A stretch of 11,458 nt of DNA from Mycobacteriaceae bacterium (GCA_019242135.1 JAFAWC010000040.1:1-11458); one strand, 5' to 3'. Numbered from the stretch's first letter, positions 1 through 7,191 are shown. Notes: a model not told the origin generated them from the sequence alone. Numbers and translations: made by a program.

Positions 1-90
1 GGGGCCTCAGTACGGGGGCTTGCTCACCGAACGTGCGGTGGTTGCGAGTTTTCGTCGCGGATTTCGCAGTGGGCGCACGCTCGGCGTGGC

Positions 91-552
91 TCATCGCTGC
101 TTTTGGAAGAACTCCTCCAGCGGTGCCGCGCACTCCTCGGCGAGAACCCCGCCGCGCACCTGCGGGCGGTGCGTGAGCCGGCGGTCCCGGACCACATCCC
201 ACAGTGAGCCGGCCGCGCCGGTCTTCGGCTCCCACGCCCCGAACACCAGGCGGGCCACCCGCGCCATCACCAATGCTCCCGCGCACATCGTGCAGGGCTC
301 CACGGTGACTGCAAGCGTCGTGCCGTCCAGCCGCCATCCGTCACCCAACACCCGCGCCGCGGCCCGCAACACCAGGATCTCGGCATGGGCGGTCGGGTCG
401 CCCAGCGCCTCGCGCGAGTTGACCGCCCGGGCCAGCTCGACGCCGTCGGGCCCGAACAACGCCGCGCCGACCGGAACATCCCTCGGCCCGGCGGTGGCGG
501 CGGCCTCCAGTGCCGCCCGGATCAACCGTTCGTCTGGTTCGGCCGGTCGCAT
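91..552 (-). CDS. tadA: tRNA-specific adenosine deaminase TadA
   Basis: This enzyme deaminates adenosine-34 to inosine in the anticodon loop of tRNA-Arg(ACG) in the cytoplasm, so that one tRNA can read several arginine codons. The 153-residue protein has the usual size and the zinc-dependent cytidine/deoxycytidylate deaminase fold. The motif HAE (residues 56-58) gives the zinc-ligand His and the proton-shuttling Glu, and PCTMC (86-90) gives the two zinc-ligand Cys. Asn45 sits where the family binds the nucleobase. The ATG at 552 overlaps by one base the TGA of the upstream gene (TGATG), so the two are co-transcribed and probably translationally coupled. A guanine or cytosine deaminase is less likely given the TadA-type PCTMCAGA stretch and the partner gene. 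Assignment is by motif and context; tRNA specificity is inferred. Confidence 0.93.
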   Translation of the reverse strand: MRPAEPDERLIRAALEAAATAGPRDVPVGAALFGPDGVELARAVNSREALGDPTAHAEILVLRAAARVLGDGWRLDGTTLAVTVEPCTMCAGALVMARVARLVFGAWEPKTGAAGSLWDVVRDRRLTHRPQVRGGVLAEECAAPLEEFFQKQR

Positions 553-1073
553 CAGCGATTGAGACGCTCGAGCACCGCCGAGAACTGCTCCGGGAACCCC
601 ATCCGTGCGGCGATCATGCCGAGCTGCTCATCGGCGTAGAGATCCGTGTCGGAGAGGATCACCCCGAGCACCCCTTCGGGAAGCCCGATGTCCGACAGCA
701 CTCCCAGATCGCCCTCCTCGAACGGGGTCTCCGGATCGAGCTCCTCGTAGTCGATGTCCGCGTCGAGCTTTTCCAGCGCTTCGGCGGCGATCTCGTAGTC
801 GAGCGCGGCGGTGGCGTCCGACAAGAACAGACGCGTCCCCGACGGTGCCGGGCGCACAATGATAAAGAACTCGTCGTCGATATCCAGCAAACCGAATACA
901 GCTCCCGCGCTGCGTAATTCGCGTAATTCGGTTTCGGCCACATTGAGGCTGGTCAACGCCTTCGCGCGCATCGGCGAGCAACGCCAATCGCCGTTCTCCC
1001 GGACCACGGCCACCGCGAAGCCCTCCGGAATCTCTGGAGCCTGCTCCTTCGTCGGTCCACGCTGTGGTCCCAT
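552..1073 (-). CDS. tRNA adenosine deaminase-associated protein
   Basis: This is a 173-residue acidic, soluble protein with no signal peptide or membrane segment. It resembles the actinobacterial family annotated as tRNA adenosine deaminase-associated protein (M. tuberculosis Rv3753c type), whose name comes from its fixed place next to tadA; the biochemical role is not known to me. Visible traits are an N-terminal segment FAVAVVRENGDW (about 19-30), a central beta-rich part, an acidic stretch rich in Asp and Glu (about 101-123) and a C-terminal helix ending in VLERLNR. The ATG at 1073 lies 8 bases after a TACCGT box, which suits a leaderless or nearly leaderless transcript. It is the first gene of a two-gene operon with tadA. 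Subunit or regulator of TadA is an inference from context only. Confidence 0.85.
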   Translation of the reverse strand: MGPQRGPTKEQAPEIPEGFAVAVVRENGDWRCSPMRAKALTSLNVAETELRELRSAGAVFGLLDIDDEFFIIVRPAPSGTRLFLSDATAALDYEIAAEALEKLDADIDYEELDPETPFEEGDLGVLSDIGLPEGVLGVILSDTDLYADEQLGMIAARMGFPEQFSAVLERLNR

Positions 1074-1081
1074 GGGCGCTT

Positions 1082-1087
1082 ACGGTA
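1082..1087 (-). promoter_or_regulatory. Candidate -10 box of the tadA operon
   Basis: On the minus strand the hexamer reads TACCGT and matches the mycobacterial -10 pattern TAnnnT. It ends 8 bases before the ATG at 1073, so transcription would start at or within two bases of the start codon. No convincing -35 is visible, as is usual in mycobacteria. Confidence 0.45.
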
Positions 1088-1156
1088 GTCGCCGACCAGG
1101 CGCCTTGACCACTATCTGACAACCGAGGCTCGCGGTGAATATGCCAACCTGGAAGC

Positions 1157-2116
1157 GTGGATAAGGCGCCCGTGTGCGTGCTCGGCCTGGGACTGATCGG
1201 CGGATCGGTCATGCGCGCCGCGGCGAGGGCTGGACGCCAGGTCTTCGGGTACAACCGGTCCATCGACGGGGTGCAGGCGGCCCGTTTCGACGGCTTCGAC
1301 GTCACGCATCAACTCGACGAGGCGCTAAATGTCGCCGCCGACCGCAACGCGTTGATCGTGCTCGCCGTCCCTGCCCCCGCGCTTCCGATCCTGCTGCCCC
1401 ACGTCCGCGACATGGCACCCGACACTCCGCTCACCGACATCACCAGCGTCAAGAGCGCTGTGCTTCAGGAGGTCAGGAAGGTCGGGTTGGAGGACCATTT
1501 CGTCGGGGGTCACCCGATGGCCGGCACCACCCAGTCCGGCTGGTCGGCCGGTAGCGCCAGCCTGTTCGTCGATGCGCCGTGGGTGGTTGCCGTCGATGAC
1601 CATGTCGACCCGCATTGCTTCACCACGGTCGCCGAGCTGGCGCTCGACTGCGGTGCGGTGGTGGTGCCCGCCCGGTCCGACGAGCACGACGCGGCCGCCG
1701 CCGCGATCTCGCACCTGCCGCACCTCGTCGCCGAAGCCGTCGCGGCGACCGCCGGCGAAGTGCCGCTCGCGTTCGCGCTGGCCGCCGGTTCCTTCCGAGA
1801 CGTCACCCGCGTCGCCGCCACCACGCCCGAGCTGGTGCGCGCGATGTGCGAGGCGAATGCCGATCAGGTGTTGCCGATGCTTGACCGCACGATCCAGCTG
1901 CTGACCAACGCGTGGACCGCGCTCACGCAGAACGGATCGCTTTCCGAACTGGTCGATGCGGGTAACGCGGCCCGAACCCGCTACGACGGGTTCTCGCGCT
2001 ACGAGATCGCCGGCATCGTCGTCGGCGACGAGAACTGGCGCCAGCAGCTCGCTGCGGCCGGCAGAGCCGGCGGCGTGATCAGATCCGTTCCGCCAGTCCG
2101 GGATAGTCGAGAATGA
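1157..2116 (+). CDS. tyrA: Prephenate dehydrogenase TyrA
   Basis: It catalyses the NAD+-dependent oxidative decarboxylation of prephenate to 4-hydroxyphenylpyruvate, the committed step to tyrosine. The protein has 319 residues from the GTG at 1157. The dinucleotide-binding motif GLGLIG (10-15) is at the very N-terminus. The family motif DITSVKS spans 94-100. GGHPMAG (117-123) holds His119, which matches the family's catalytic His. An all-helical dimerisation domain follows, with DEHD (175-178) and SHLPHL (185-190). There is no fused chorismate mutase and no recognisable C-terminal ACT domain. The start is uncertain: GGAAG lies only one base before the GTG at 1157, whereas the in-frame GTG at 1172 (VCVLGLG) has AAGG five bases upstream and matches where I recall the M. 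tuberculosis protein starting. The 3' end overlaps the converging gene by 38 bases. Confidence 0.93.
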   Translation: MDKAPVCVLGLGLIGGSVMRAAARAGRQVFGYNRSIDGVQAARFDGFDVTHQLDEALNVAADRNALIVLAVPAPALPILLPHVRDMAPDTPLTDITSVKSAVLQEVRKVGLEDHFVGGHPMAGTTQSGWSAGSASLFVDAPWVVAVDDHVDPHCFTTVAELALDCGAVVVPARSDEHDAAAAAISHLPHLVAEAVAATAGEVPLAFALAAGSFRDVTRVAATTPELVRAMCEANADQVLPMLDRTIQLLTNAWTALTQNGSLSELVDAGNAARTRYDGFSRYEIAGIVVGDENWRQQLAAAGRAGGVIRSVPPVRDSRE

Positions 2117-2666
2117 ATCCGTTCTCATCGACGGTGACGGTGGCCTCGGCAACCGGCGAGTACACCTTGATCCCATCCGAGCCACTGGCGTAGGTGATCG
2201 ACGCCGGGTTCACCGCGAATTCGGGCAGCGTGACATAGACCACGGGCACCGTGACGGAATCGGCGCGGCTGTAGATGCCGGTCCGTCGAATGGGCAGCGC
2301 ATTGAAGAACGGGCTGAACACCACGTCGACATCCAGCGCCCCATCGAAGGCACCGCGCCACTGCCCCTGGTGACCGGTGATCGACCACATGTTTTCCTCA
2401 TCACGCGCAATGGAAAGCTGCCGATCACGTTCAGTCAGCGCCACGCTCAACGACAGACGCTTCGTCGCGCCCGCCTCGTCGGTGACGAGATCGTAGGACG
2501 CGCTGAACGCGGGGTGGGACTCGGTCGAACCGGCGACGATTCGCCCGTAGGCCTTGATCCGCTTGCCGGACAGGTGAACTCGCACCGATTCCATCTGCCG
2601 GAGATCGTGGGCACGCCACGTCAAGATCGCCGGCCATTCGCTCGGTGTCGTTTCAGACGCACTCAC
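2079..2666 (-). CDS. Putative glycolipid-binding domain protein (DUF1089 type)
   Basis: The 195-residue protein has no signal peptide and no membrane segment. Its pattern fits the putative glycolipid-binding family (Pfam Glycolipid_bind, formerly DUF1089; M. tuberculosis Rv3755c type): TWRAHD near the start (16-21), the signature [17 protein letters not shown] (112-128), and the C-terminal DYPGL (187-191). The family name rests on structural likeness to lipoprotein carriers of the LolA/LolB type; a ligand is not established. The gene starts with GTG at 2666 inside the proZ stop (GTGA, 4-base overlap), so it is the last gene of the proXVWZ operon and is probably translated by coupling. Its 3' end overlaps tyrA tail-to-tail. 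A role in solute uptake or envelope lipid handling is inference. Confidence 0.82.
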   Translation of the reverse strand: MSASETTPSEWPAILTWRAHDLRQMESVRVHLSGKRIKAYGRIVAGSTESHPAFSASYDLVTDEAGATKRLSLSVALTERDRQLSIARDEENMWSITGHQGQWRGAFDGALDVDVVFSPFFNALPIRRTGIYSRADSVTVPVVYVTLPEFAVNPASITYASGSDGIKVYSPVAEATVTVDENGFILDYPGLAERI

Positions 2667-3421
2667 CCGTCTACCGTAAGCGACGGGTCGCGTCGCTCGC
2701 TGGCGGTCCCCCGAGATAGCGCGGCGACGTCATCGACCAACGGCTCGGGCATGCGTGCTCTGAGCCGGCCGGTGCCCGGCACCGACGACCACACCGCCAC
2801 GGCCAGCAGCGCATCGAGCAGCAACGCAAGCGCGGTGACCATCAGCGCACCGACCAACGCGATGTAGAACTGCCGCACCTTGATGCCGTCGATCAGGTAG
2901 CGCCCCAGCCCGCCCAAGCTCGCGTAGGCGGCGATCGTGGCGGTCGCGACGACTTGCAGTGTGGCAGTGCGCAGGCCACCGAGGATCAACGGGAGCGCAT
3001 TCGGCAATTCGACGCGCAACAGGACGCGGGTCTCGGTCATGCCCATGGCGCGCGCCGCGTCCACCACGACCGGATCCACATTCCTGATGCCGGCGTAGGT
3101 GCCGGCCAGCAGCGGCGGAATGCCGAGCAGCATCAGCGCCACCGTCGGCGGCACCAGGCCAAGGCCCCACAGCAGCACGCCGAGAAGCAGCACGCCGAGC
3201 GTGGGCAGCGCGCGCAACGCGTTGACACCGGAGACCACGATGAAGGTGCCTCGCCCGGTGTGCCCAACCACCATGCCGATCGGGATCGCAATCAGCGCGG
3301 AAACGGCGACCGCGAGGACCGTGTATTGCAGATGCTCGCCGATGCGCACAACAAGGCCGGCTTTGCCGCCCCAGTGGGCGGCGGTGAAGATGTAGGACAG
3401 GGCTTGCTGGAGGAAGTTCAT
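2663..3421 (-). CDS. proZ: Osmoprotectant ABC transporter permease ProZ
   Basis: This is one of two membrane permeases of a glycine-betaine/choline-type (OpuC/ProU-like) importer. From the ATG at 3421 it has 252 residues, with hydrophobic segments near 33-52, 60-84, 91-110, 145-169 and 187-213. The cytoplasmic EAA-type coupling loop, which contacts the ATPase, is seen at about 118-142 (VVVDAARAMGMTE followed by VLLRVELPNALP). The polar C-terminal tail after about 215 is not conserved-looking. The start was chosen because its ATG overlaps the proW TGA in ATGA; the open frame continues upstream to 3595, but that part only reads proW in another frame and looks random. The stop overlaps the next gene's GTG by four bases. 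Confidence 0.92.
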   Translation of the reverse strand: MNFLQQALSYIFTAAHWGGKAGLVVRIGEHLQYTVLAVAVSALIAIPIGMVVGHTGRGTFIVVSGVNALRALPTLGVLLLGVLLWGLGLVPPTVALMLLGIPPLLAGTYAGIRNVDPVVVDAARAMGMTETRVLLRVELPNALPLILGGLRTATLQVVATATIAAYASLGGLGRYLIDGIKVRQFYIALVGALMVTALALLLDALLAVAVWSSVPGTGRLRARMPEPLVDDVAALSRGTASERRDPSLTVDG

Positions 3422-4089
3422 CGCGCGGCTCGCAGCCACCGTTTTTTGGTCTTCGCGCGAGCGCTCATCCACGGCGTCGCGAGTCGGCCTGCCGCCATGA
3501 TCACCGTGTCGACAACGACCGCGAGCACGAAAATCGCGACGATACCGGCGACGATCTGAGTGCTCTTGTCGGCCTGATACCCCTCGGTGAACCACGTGCC
3601 GAGGCCGCCAATACCGATCACCGACCCGACGGCGACCATCGAGATGTTGGTTACCGCGATCACCCGCAGGCTGGCGACGAGAACCGGAATGGACAACGGC
3701 AGATCGACTTTCAGCATCCGGGTCAGCGGCCGGTACCCCACCGCGGTCGCTGCGTCACGGACCTGCCCCGGTACCGCGTCCAACGCCTCGGGAACCGCGC
3801 GCACCAGCAGCGCCGTCGTGTAGAGAGTCAGCGCCACGATCACGTTGGCCTCATCGAGGATCCGGGTCGGGATGATCAGCGGCAGAACCACGAAGAGCGC
3901 CAGCGACGGAATCGTGAAGATGATGCTCGCGGTCACCGTGGTCAACCGTCGCAGAATCCTGGTGCGCTGCACGAACGCGCCCAGCGGCACCGCGATCAGC
4001 AGACCCAGCAACACCGGGATCAGCGCCAGCCGCACATGGATGATCGTCAGCGCCCAGGCGTCGTCGAGATGGGTGAAGAGATACCGCAT
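3418..4089 (-). CDS. proW: Osmoprotectant ABC transporter permease ProW
   Basis: This is the second permease of the same importer, with 223 residues. Hydrophobic segments lie near 20-40, 52-74, 82-98, 134-160 and 177-199, and an EAA-type loop spans about 107-130 (RDAATAVGYRPLTRMLKVDLP begins at 111). The conserved GIGGLGTWFTEG stretch (159-170) is typical of the OpuBB/OpuCB class. The positively charged C-terminus (RAKTKKRWLR) would stay cytoplasmic. The gene lies 3 bases after the proV stop and overlaps proZ by four bases (ATGA), so all three are one transcript. Part of its 3' end (3445-3469) nearly repeats a sequence upstream of proX. ProW and ProZ would form the heterodimeric channel. Confidence 0.92.
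   Translation of the reverse strand: MRYLFTHLDDAWALTIIHVRLALIPVLLGLLIAVPLGAFVQRTRILRRLTTVTASIIFTIPSLALFVVLPLIIPTRILDEANVIVALTLYTTALLVRAVPEALDAVPGQVRDAATAVGYRPLTRMLKVDLPLSIPVLVASLRVIAVTNISMVAVGSVIGIGGLGTWFTEGYQADKSTQIVAGIVAIFVLAVVVDTVIMAAGRLATPWMSARAKTKKRWLRAAR
3445..3469. repeat. Near-repeat copy 1 (inside proW)
   Basis: This 25-base stretch in the 3' end of proW matches bases 6092-6116 upstream of proX in 22 of 25 positions, in the same orientation. Its core on the minus strand reads GATGAGCGCTCGCGCGAAGA. Here it codes for part of the ProW C-terminus (MSARAKTK). Confidence 0.5.
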
Positions 4090-4092
4090 GCG

Positions 4093-5130
4093 CTATCTGC
4101 TCTTCTGGTGGCTGATTTTCTGGTGGTCAATCGCCTCGAGGACATCCTGGACCCGCACGCCGCCGATCACCTTGCCGTCCGCGTCGACGGCGACCCCGAC
4201 ACCCGACGGCGACGACAGCGCGGCATCCAACGCCTGCCGCAGAGTGCCGTTGGCCGGCAGCAGCGATCCACCGGCGACGAGCCCGTCGGCGTTACGCCAC
4301 CCGAGCGGCGACCCGTCGGGCCGAGTCGCAAGCTCCCACTCCCCGACACGGCTGATGTCGTGCAACGGCAGGCCCGACGCCTGCAAGAACTGCAGTCCGC
4401 GGTAACCGCGGTCGGCGCCGATGAAGCCGGCGACGAAGTCGTTGGCCGGATTCGCCAGCAGTCGCGCGGGTTCGTCGTACTGCTGCAGCACGCCCCCCGG
4501 CCCGAACACCGCCACCTTGTCACCGAGCTTCACGGCCTCATCAATGTCATGGGTGACGAACACGATTGTCTTGTGCAATTCGTCCTGCAGCCGCAGCATC
4601 TCGGCCTGCAGCTCTTCCCGAACGACCGGATCGACGGCCGAGAACGGCTCGTCCATCAGCAGGATCGGCGGATCGGCGGCCAACGCGCGAGCCACCCCGA
4701 CGCGCTGCTGCTGGCCGCCCGACAGTTGCGCCGGGTACCGGTTGGCCAGTTTCTGGTCGAGGCCCACCCGCTCCATCACACCGAGCGCGGCGCGCCGGGC
4801 GGCGCGGCGGGACTGGCCGCGCAGCACGGGCACCGTCGCGACGTTGTCGATCACCCGCTGATGCGGCATCAGCCCGGCGTTCTGAATGACGTAGCCCATG
4901 GAAAGCCGCAGCTTGACGGCATCGACCTTGGTGACGTCGGCACCGTTGACGGTCAGCGTTCCCGAGGTCGGCTCGATCATCCGGTTGATCATCCGCATCG
5001 ACGTGGTCTTGCCGCACCCGGACGGGCCGACGAAGACCGCCAGGTTGGCTGCCGGCACCTCGAGCGTGAGGTCATCGACCGCGACGGTGCCGTCGGGGTA
5101 TGTCTTGGTGACGCTGTCGAAGCTGATCAT
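4093..5130 (-). CDS. proV: Osmoprotectant ABC transporter ATP-binding protein ProV
   Basis: This cytoplasmic ATPase drives the importer. The 345-residue protein has the complete ABC set: Walker A GPSGCGKTT (35-43), Q-loop Gln83, signature LSGGQ (136-140), Walker B ILLMDEP (156-162) and switch His194. After about residue 240 comes a C-terminal regulatory part with a CBS-like unit, clearest at GVGVAVDADGKVIGG (310-324). OpuCA/ProV proteins usually carry two CBS domains and run longer, so this tail looks reduced. The ATG at 5130 overlaps the proX stop in ATGA; the frame opens further to 5169 only by reading proX out of frame. The stop is 3 bases before proW. Ionic-strength gating by the CBS part is known for relatives, not shown here. 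Confidence 0.94.
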   Translation of the reverse strand: MISFDSVTKTYPDGTVAVDDLTLEVPAANLAVFVGPSGCGKTTSMRMINRMIEPTSGTLTVNGADVTKVDAVKLRLSMGYVIQNAGLMPHQRVIDNVATVPVLRGQSRRAARRAALGVMERVGLDQKLANRYPAQLSGGQQQRVGVARALAADPPILLMDEPFSAVDPVVREELQAEMLRLQDELHKTIVFVTHDIDEAVKLGDKVAVFGPGGVLQQYDEPARLLANPANDFVAGFIGADRGYRGLQFLQASGLPLHDISRVGEWELATRPDGSPLGWRNADGLVAGGSLLPANGTLRQALDAALSSPSGVGVAVDADGKVIGGVRVQDVLEAIDHQKISHQKSR

Positions 5131-6068
5131 TTTCCGATGGGCTTGTCGAAACCGTTGCGCTGTATCCACTTTCGGGCGGCTTGGTCGGGGTCAATGCCTG
5201 CGTTGCCCGATGCGGCGGTGTTCAGTTCGATCAAATCCTCGGTGGTCAGCCTGGCAGAGACGGCGTCAAGCACCGTCTTCAGCTGGTCGGACATCTTCTG
5301 CGAGCTGACCAGCGGCACAACGTTAGCGGCCAAGAAGTTGTTCTTCGGGTCTTCGAGCACGACAAGACTGTTCTGCGGGATGGCCGGCGAAGTGCTGAAG
5401 ATGTCTGCCGCCGTGACCTTGCCGTCGACCAGCGCGCGTACGGTTGCCGGACCGCCGCCGTCGTTGATCGCCACGAAGTTGGCAGGGCTGATGTCGAGTC
5501 CGTAGTTCTTCTTCAGCCCGGGCAGGCCCTCTGTACGGTTCAGGAATTCCGACGGTCCGCCGAATTTGACGTCGGCCGAATGGGCCGCCAGGTCGCCGAT
5601 GGTCTTCAGATTCCACTTGGCGGCGGTGTCGCGGGTCACGGCGACGGTGTCGGTGTCGGCCGCCGGCGACGGGGTCAGAATCGAGAGGTCTCCGGGCAGC
5701 ACACGTAGCAGCGCGAGCACGACGGCGTCCGGGCCGGTCGCGGTGGTCTTGGGATCGAAGAACTGGAGCAAGTTGCCGGTGTAATCGGGGATCAGATCGA
5801 TCGAATGATCCTTCACCGCCGGAATGTAGGTTTCGCGGCTGCCGATGCCGAACTGGCGTCGGATTTTGAAGTCGTTGGCCTCCAAGGCTTGCGCGTAGAT
5901 CTCGGCGATGATCTTCGACTCCGGAAAGTCGGCGGATCCGACGGTGATCGACTTGAGGTCACCCGATGCCGGGCCGCCGCCAAGCGGATTAGAACTCCCG
6001 CACCCCACCAGACCGGCCGTCAGCAGGACCGCGACGACGCCGAACGTCGCCGGCCAGCGTCTGGTCAT
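5127..6068 (-). CDS. proX: Osmoprotectant-binding lipoprotein ProX
   Basis: This is the extracytoplasmic receptor of the ProXVWZ importer, expected to bind glycine betaine, choline, carnitine or a similar quaternary amine. It has 313 residues from the ATG at 6068. A short basic N-terminus (MTRRW) and a hydrophobic stretch lead to the lipobox LVGC with Cys23, so it is lipid-anchored. The mature part has the OpuAC-type signatures GSADFPESKIIAEIYAQ (44-60), GIGSRETY (74-81) and DLIPDYTGN (91-99), where relatives usually have EYTG. The start at 6068 was chosen over the TTG at 6107 and the ATG at 6074 because AGAGGA lies exactly six bases upstream and the signal sequence then has normal length. 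It is the first gene of the operon. The substrate cannot be read from the sequence. Confidence 0.92.
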   Translation of the reverse strand: MTRRWPATFGVVAVLLTAGLVGCGSSNPLGGGPASGDLKSITVGSADFPESKIIAEIYAQALEANDFKIRRQFGIGSRETYIPAVKDHSIDLIPDYTGNLLQFFDPKTTATGPDAVVLALLRVLPGDLSILTPSPAADTDTVAVTRDTAAKWNLKTIGDLAAHSADVKFGGPSEFLNRTEGLPGLKKNYGLDISPANFVAINDGGGPATVRALVDGKVTAADIFSTSPAIPQNSLVVLEDPKNNFLAANVVPLVSSQKMSDQLKTVLDAVSARLTTEDLIELNTAASGNAGIDPDQAARKWIQRNGFDKPIGK

Positions 6069-6074
6069 CCGCAT

Positions 6075-6080
6075 TCCTCT
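6075..6080 (-). promoter_or_regulatory. Ribosome binding site of proX
   Basis: AGAGGA on the minus strand is followed by six bases (ATGCGG) and then the ATG at 6068. The spacing favours 6068 over the ATG at 6074, which directly abuts the site. Confidence 0.6.
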
Positions 6081-6091
6081 CGGCTGAGCCC

Positions 6092-6116
6092 TTTGCTCTT
6101 CGCGCAAGCTCTCATC
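6092..6116. repeat. Near-repeat copy 2 (proX leader)
   Basis: This stretch matches 22 of 25 bases of 3445-3469 in the same orientation; here it lies between the proX promoter region and its ribosome site, in non-coding DNA. Its minus-strand core is GATGAGAGCTTGCGCGAAGA. It contains the TTG at 6107 that opens the longer proX reading frame. Confidence 0.5.
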
Positions 6117-6128
6117 GCGGCTTGACCG

Positions 6129-6134
6129 ACCCTA
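6129..6134 (-). promoter_or_regulatory. Candidate -10 box of the proX operon
   Basis: TAGGGT on the minus strand fits TAnnnT and would start transcription near 6122, leaving a leader of about 50 bases that includes the near-repeat. No good -35 is visible. An alternative is the AT-rich stretch at 6143-6153 (with AACAAT 17 bases after a TTGCCT). Confidence 0.25.
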
Positions 6135-6181
6135 ACGCGTTGATTGTTTAAATCTGGCAGCCGACAGGCAAAGATAAAGAC

Positions 6182-6517
6182 ATGACCAGCGATCCGCAGG
6201 TACCGCACGAGGAACCGGACTCGCCGCCCGTGAAGGCGCCGCCACCCGCAGCGCCGATCCCGTTCACCCGCACGGCGGCCGCCTGGTGGGCTATCGCCGC
6301 GGGGTCACTGACGCTCATCGTGCTGTTGATCTTCATCGCGCAGAACCTCGACACGACCCCTATTCACTTCCTGGGCTGGCGCTGGAACGCGCCCGTGGGC
6401 ATCGCGTTCCTGGTGGCCGCGATCTCGGGCGCGTTGATCGCGGTGATGACGGGTGCTGCCCGGATGGTGCAGCTGCGTCGGGTGGCTCGAAAGCACCATC
6501 GGCCCAACCCGCCGTAA
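6182..6517 (+). CDS. LapA-domain inner-membrane protein
   Basis: This is a small membrane protein of 111 residues (M. tuberculosis Rv3760 type by position). A Pro-rich, acidic N-terminus (1-30) is followed by two transmembrane helices at about 34-54 and 71-91, joined by the short loop AQNLDTTPIHFLGWRWNAP (53-71). That helix-QN-loop-P-helix plan is the LapA domain (formerly DUF1049) of lipopolysaccharide assembly protein A. Mycobacteria lack LPS, so that name should not be read as function. The basic tail (RRVARKHHRP) should face the cytoplasm. The ATG at 6182 diverges from proX; AAAGAT six bases upstream could be a -10 for a leaderless start, and no clear Shine-Dalgarno site exists. It converges on the phosphatase gene with 49 bases between stops. 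Confidence 0.82.
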   Translation: MTSDPQVPHEEPDSPPVKAPPPAAPIPFTRTAAAWWAIAAGSLTLIVLLIFIAQNLDTTPIHFLGWRWNAPVGIAFLVAAISGALIAVMTGAARMVQLRRVARKHHRPNPP

Positions 6518-6566
6518 ACACTGCGGCAGACCCAACCGTATCCGGACCGGCTGGTGGGACCGTGGG

Positions 6567-7172
6567 TCAGCGCGCATTCCTGGGCAACAGGTCCCAGACA
6601 TGCTCGGTGGTGTTGACTTCCGCCACGGTGAATTCGCCTCGCCGGGAGTAGCGCAGGCGGGTGATCGAGGCATAGTCGATCGGGAACACCAGCAGTCGTT
6701 CGGTGCCGAGGATGTGGTGCAGGATCACGTTGATCACGCCGCCGTGACTGACCAGCGCCACCGTGTCGTGGTGATCGCCGACGGCCACCACGTCGGCAAG
6801 CGCGGCCACGACCCGTTTCACGAACGCGTCTTCATCGACCCCGCTCGGCAGGTGACCGGCGGCCAACCGGTCCCACTCCTCGGGGAATTCGACGCGAATC
6901 TGCTCGATCGGCACATAGTGCGCGAGATCGCGGTCGTACTCGGCGAGGCGGTCGTCGGTTTCCACGGGGAGGCCCAGAGCATCGGATATGGGTGCCGCGG
7001 TCTGCTGCGCCCGGCGCTGCGGGCTGCTGAGCACCCGCGCGATCGGATCGCGATCGACGACGTGCAGCAGGCGGTTGGCCTGCTCGAAGCCCACGTCGGA
7101 CAGCTCAGGATCGGCGCCTTCACCGGGTCGGCTGCGCAGCGGCAGCGCGTGCCGGATCAGCAGCAATTGCAC
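6567..7172 (-). CDS. Histidine phosphatase family protein
   Basis: This is a phosphoglycerate-mutase-like phosphatase of 201 residues, cytoplasmic. The catalytic motif is LLIRHA (4-9) with nucleophile His8; it has RHA, as in SixA-like members, in place of the common RHG. SSPQRRAQQTA (49-59) supplies the phosphate-pocket Arg, Glu78 in DDRLAEYD is the likely proton donor, and SHGGVI (142-147) holds the second His (143). The substrate cannot be deduced; candidates in the family include phosphosugars, nucleotides and phosphoproteins. The GTG at 7172 was chosen because the protein then begins MQLLLIRHA, as is typical, and a TATCGT box lies 7 bases upstream. The frame is open to 7364, but that part lies under the divergent dehydrogenase gene and looks random. 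The two start codons are 19 bases apart. Confidence 0.88.
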   Translation of the reverse strand: MQLLLIRHALPLRSRPGEGADPELSDVGFEQANRLLHVVDRDPIARVLSSPQRRAQQTAAPISDALGLPVETDDRLAEYDRDLAHYVPIEQIRVEFPEEWDRLAAGHLPSGVDEDAFVKRVVAALADVVAVGDHHDTVALVSHGGVINVILHHILGTERLLVFPIDYASITRLRYSRRGEFTVAEVNTTEHVWDLLPRNAR

Positions 7173-7178
7173 GCGTGC

Positions 7179-7185
7179 CACGATA
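7179..7185. promoter_or_regulatory. Overlapping divergent -10 boxes, phosphatase and dehydrogenase
   Basis: On the minus strand 7180-7185 reads TATCGT (fits TAnnnT) and ends 7 bases before the phosphatase GTG at 7172. On the plus strand 7179-7184 reads CACGAT, keeping the conserved A and final T, and ends 7 bases before the dehydrogenase GTG at 7192. Both genes would thus be leaderless and share one nearly symmetric element. Confidence 0.45.
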
Positions 7186-7191
7186 GAGGGC

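Noticed and set aside
32..79. Inverted repeat CGTGCG (32-37) / CGCACG (74-79) downstream of tadA, as a terminator.
   Set aside because: A 36-base loop and no T-run on the tadA strand; probably chance in GC-rich DNA. No tRNA or other gene was seen in bases 1-90.
3422..3595. N-terminal extension of ProZ to 3595.
   Set aside because: It reads proW out of frame; the ATGA overlap at 3418-3421 marks the start.
4036..5505. A 489-codon open frame on the plus strand opposite proV and proX.
   Set aside because: It is the GC-driven antisense shadow of two well-supported ABC transporter genes; the protein shows no domain and is rich in Arg, Gln and His in a random way.
6069..6107. Longer proX start at the TTG at 6107.
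   Set aside because: It would put 13 extra polar residues before the signal sequence, while the ATG at 6068 has a correctly spaced AGAGGA.
6518..6566. A terminator between the LapA-domain gene and the phosphatase gene.
   Set aside because: Only an imperfect CCCA/TGGG pairing with mismatches and no T-run could be drawn; not enough to call.
6988..7191. N-terminal extension of the dehydrogenase to 6988.
   Set aside because: It covers the divergent phosphatase gene and lacks family likeness; the GTG at 7192 gives a standard SDR N-terminus.
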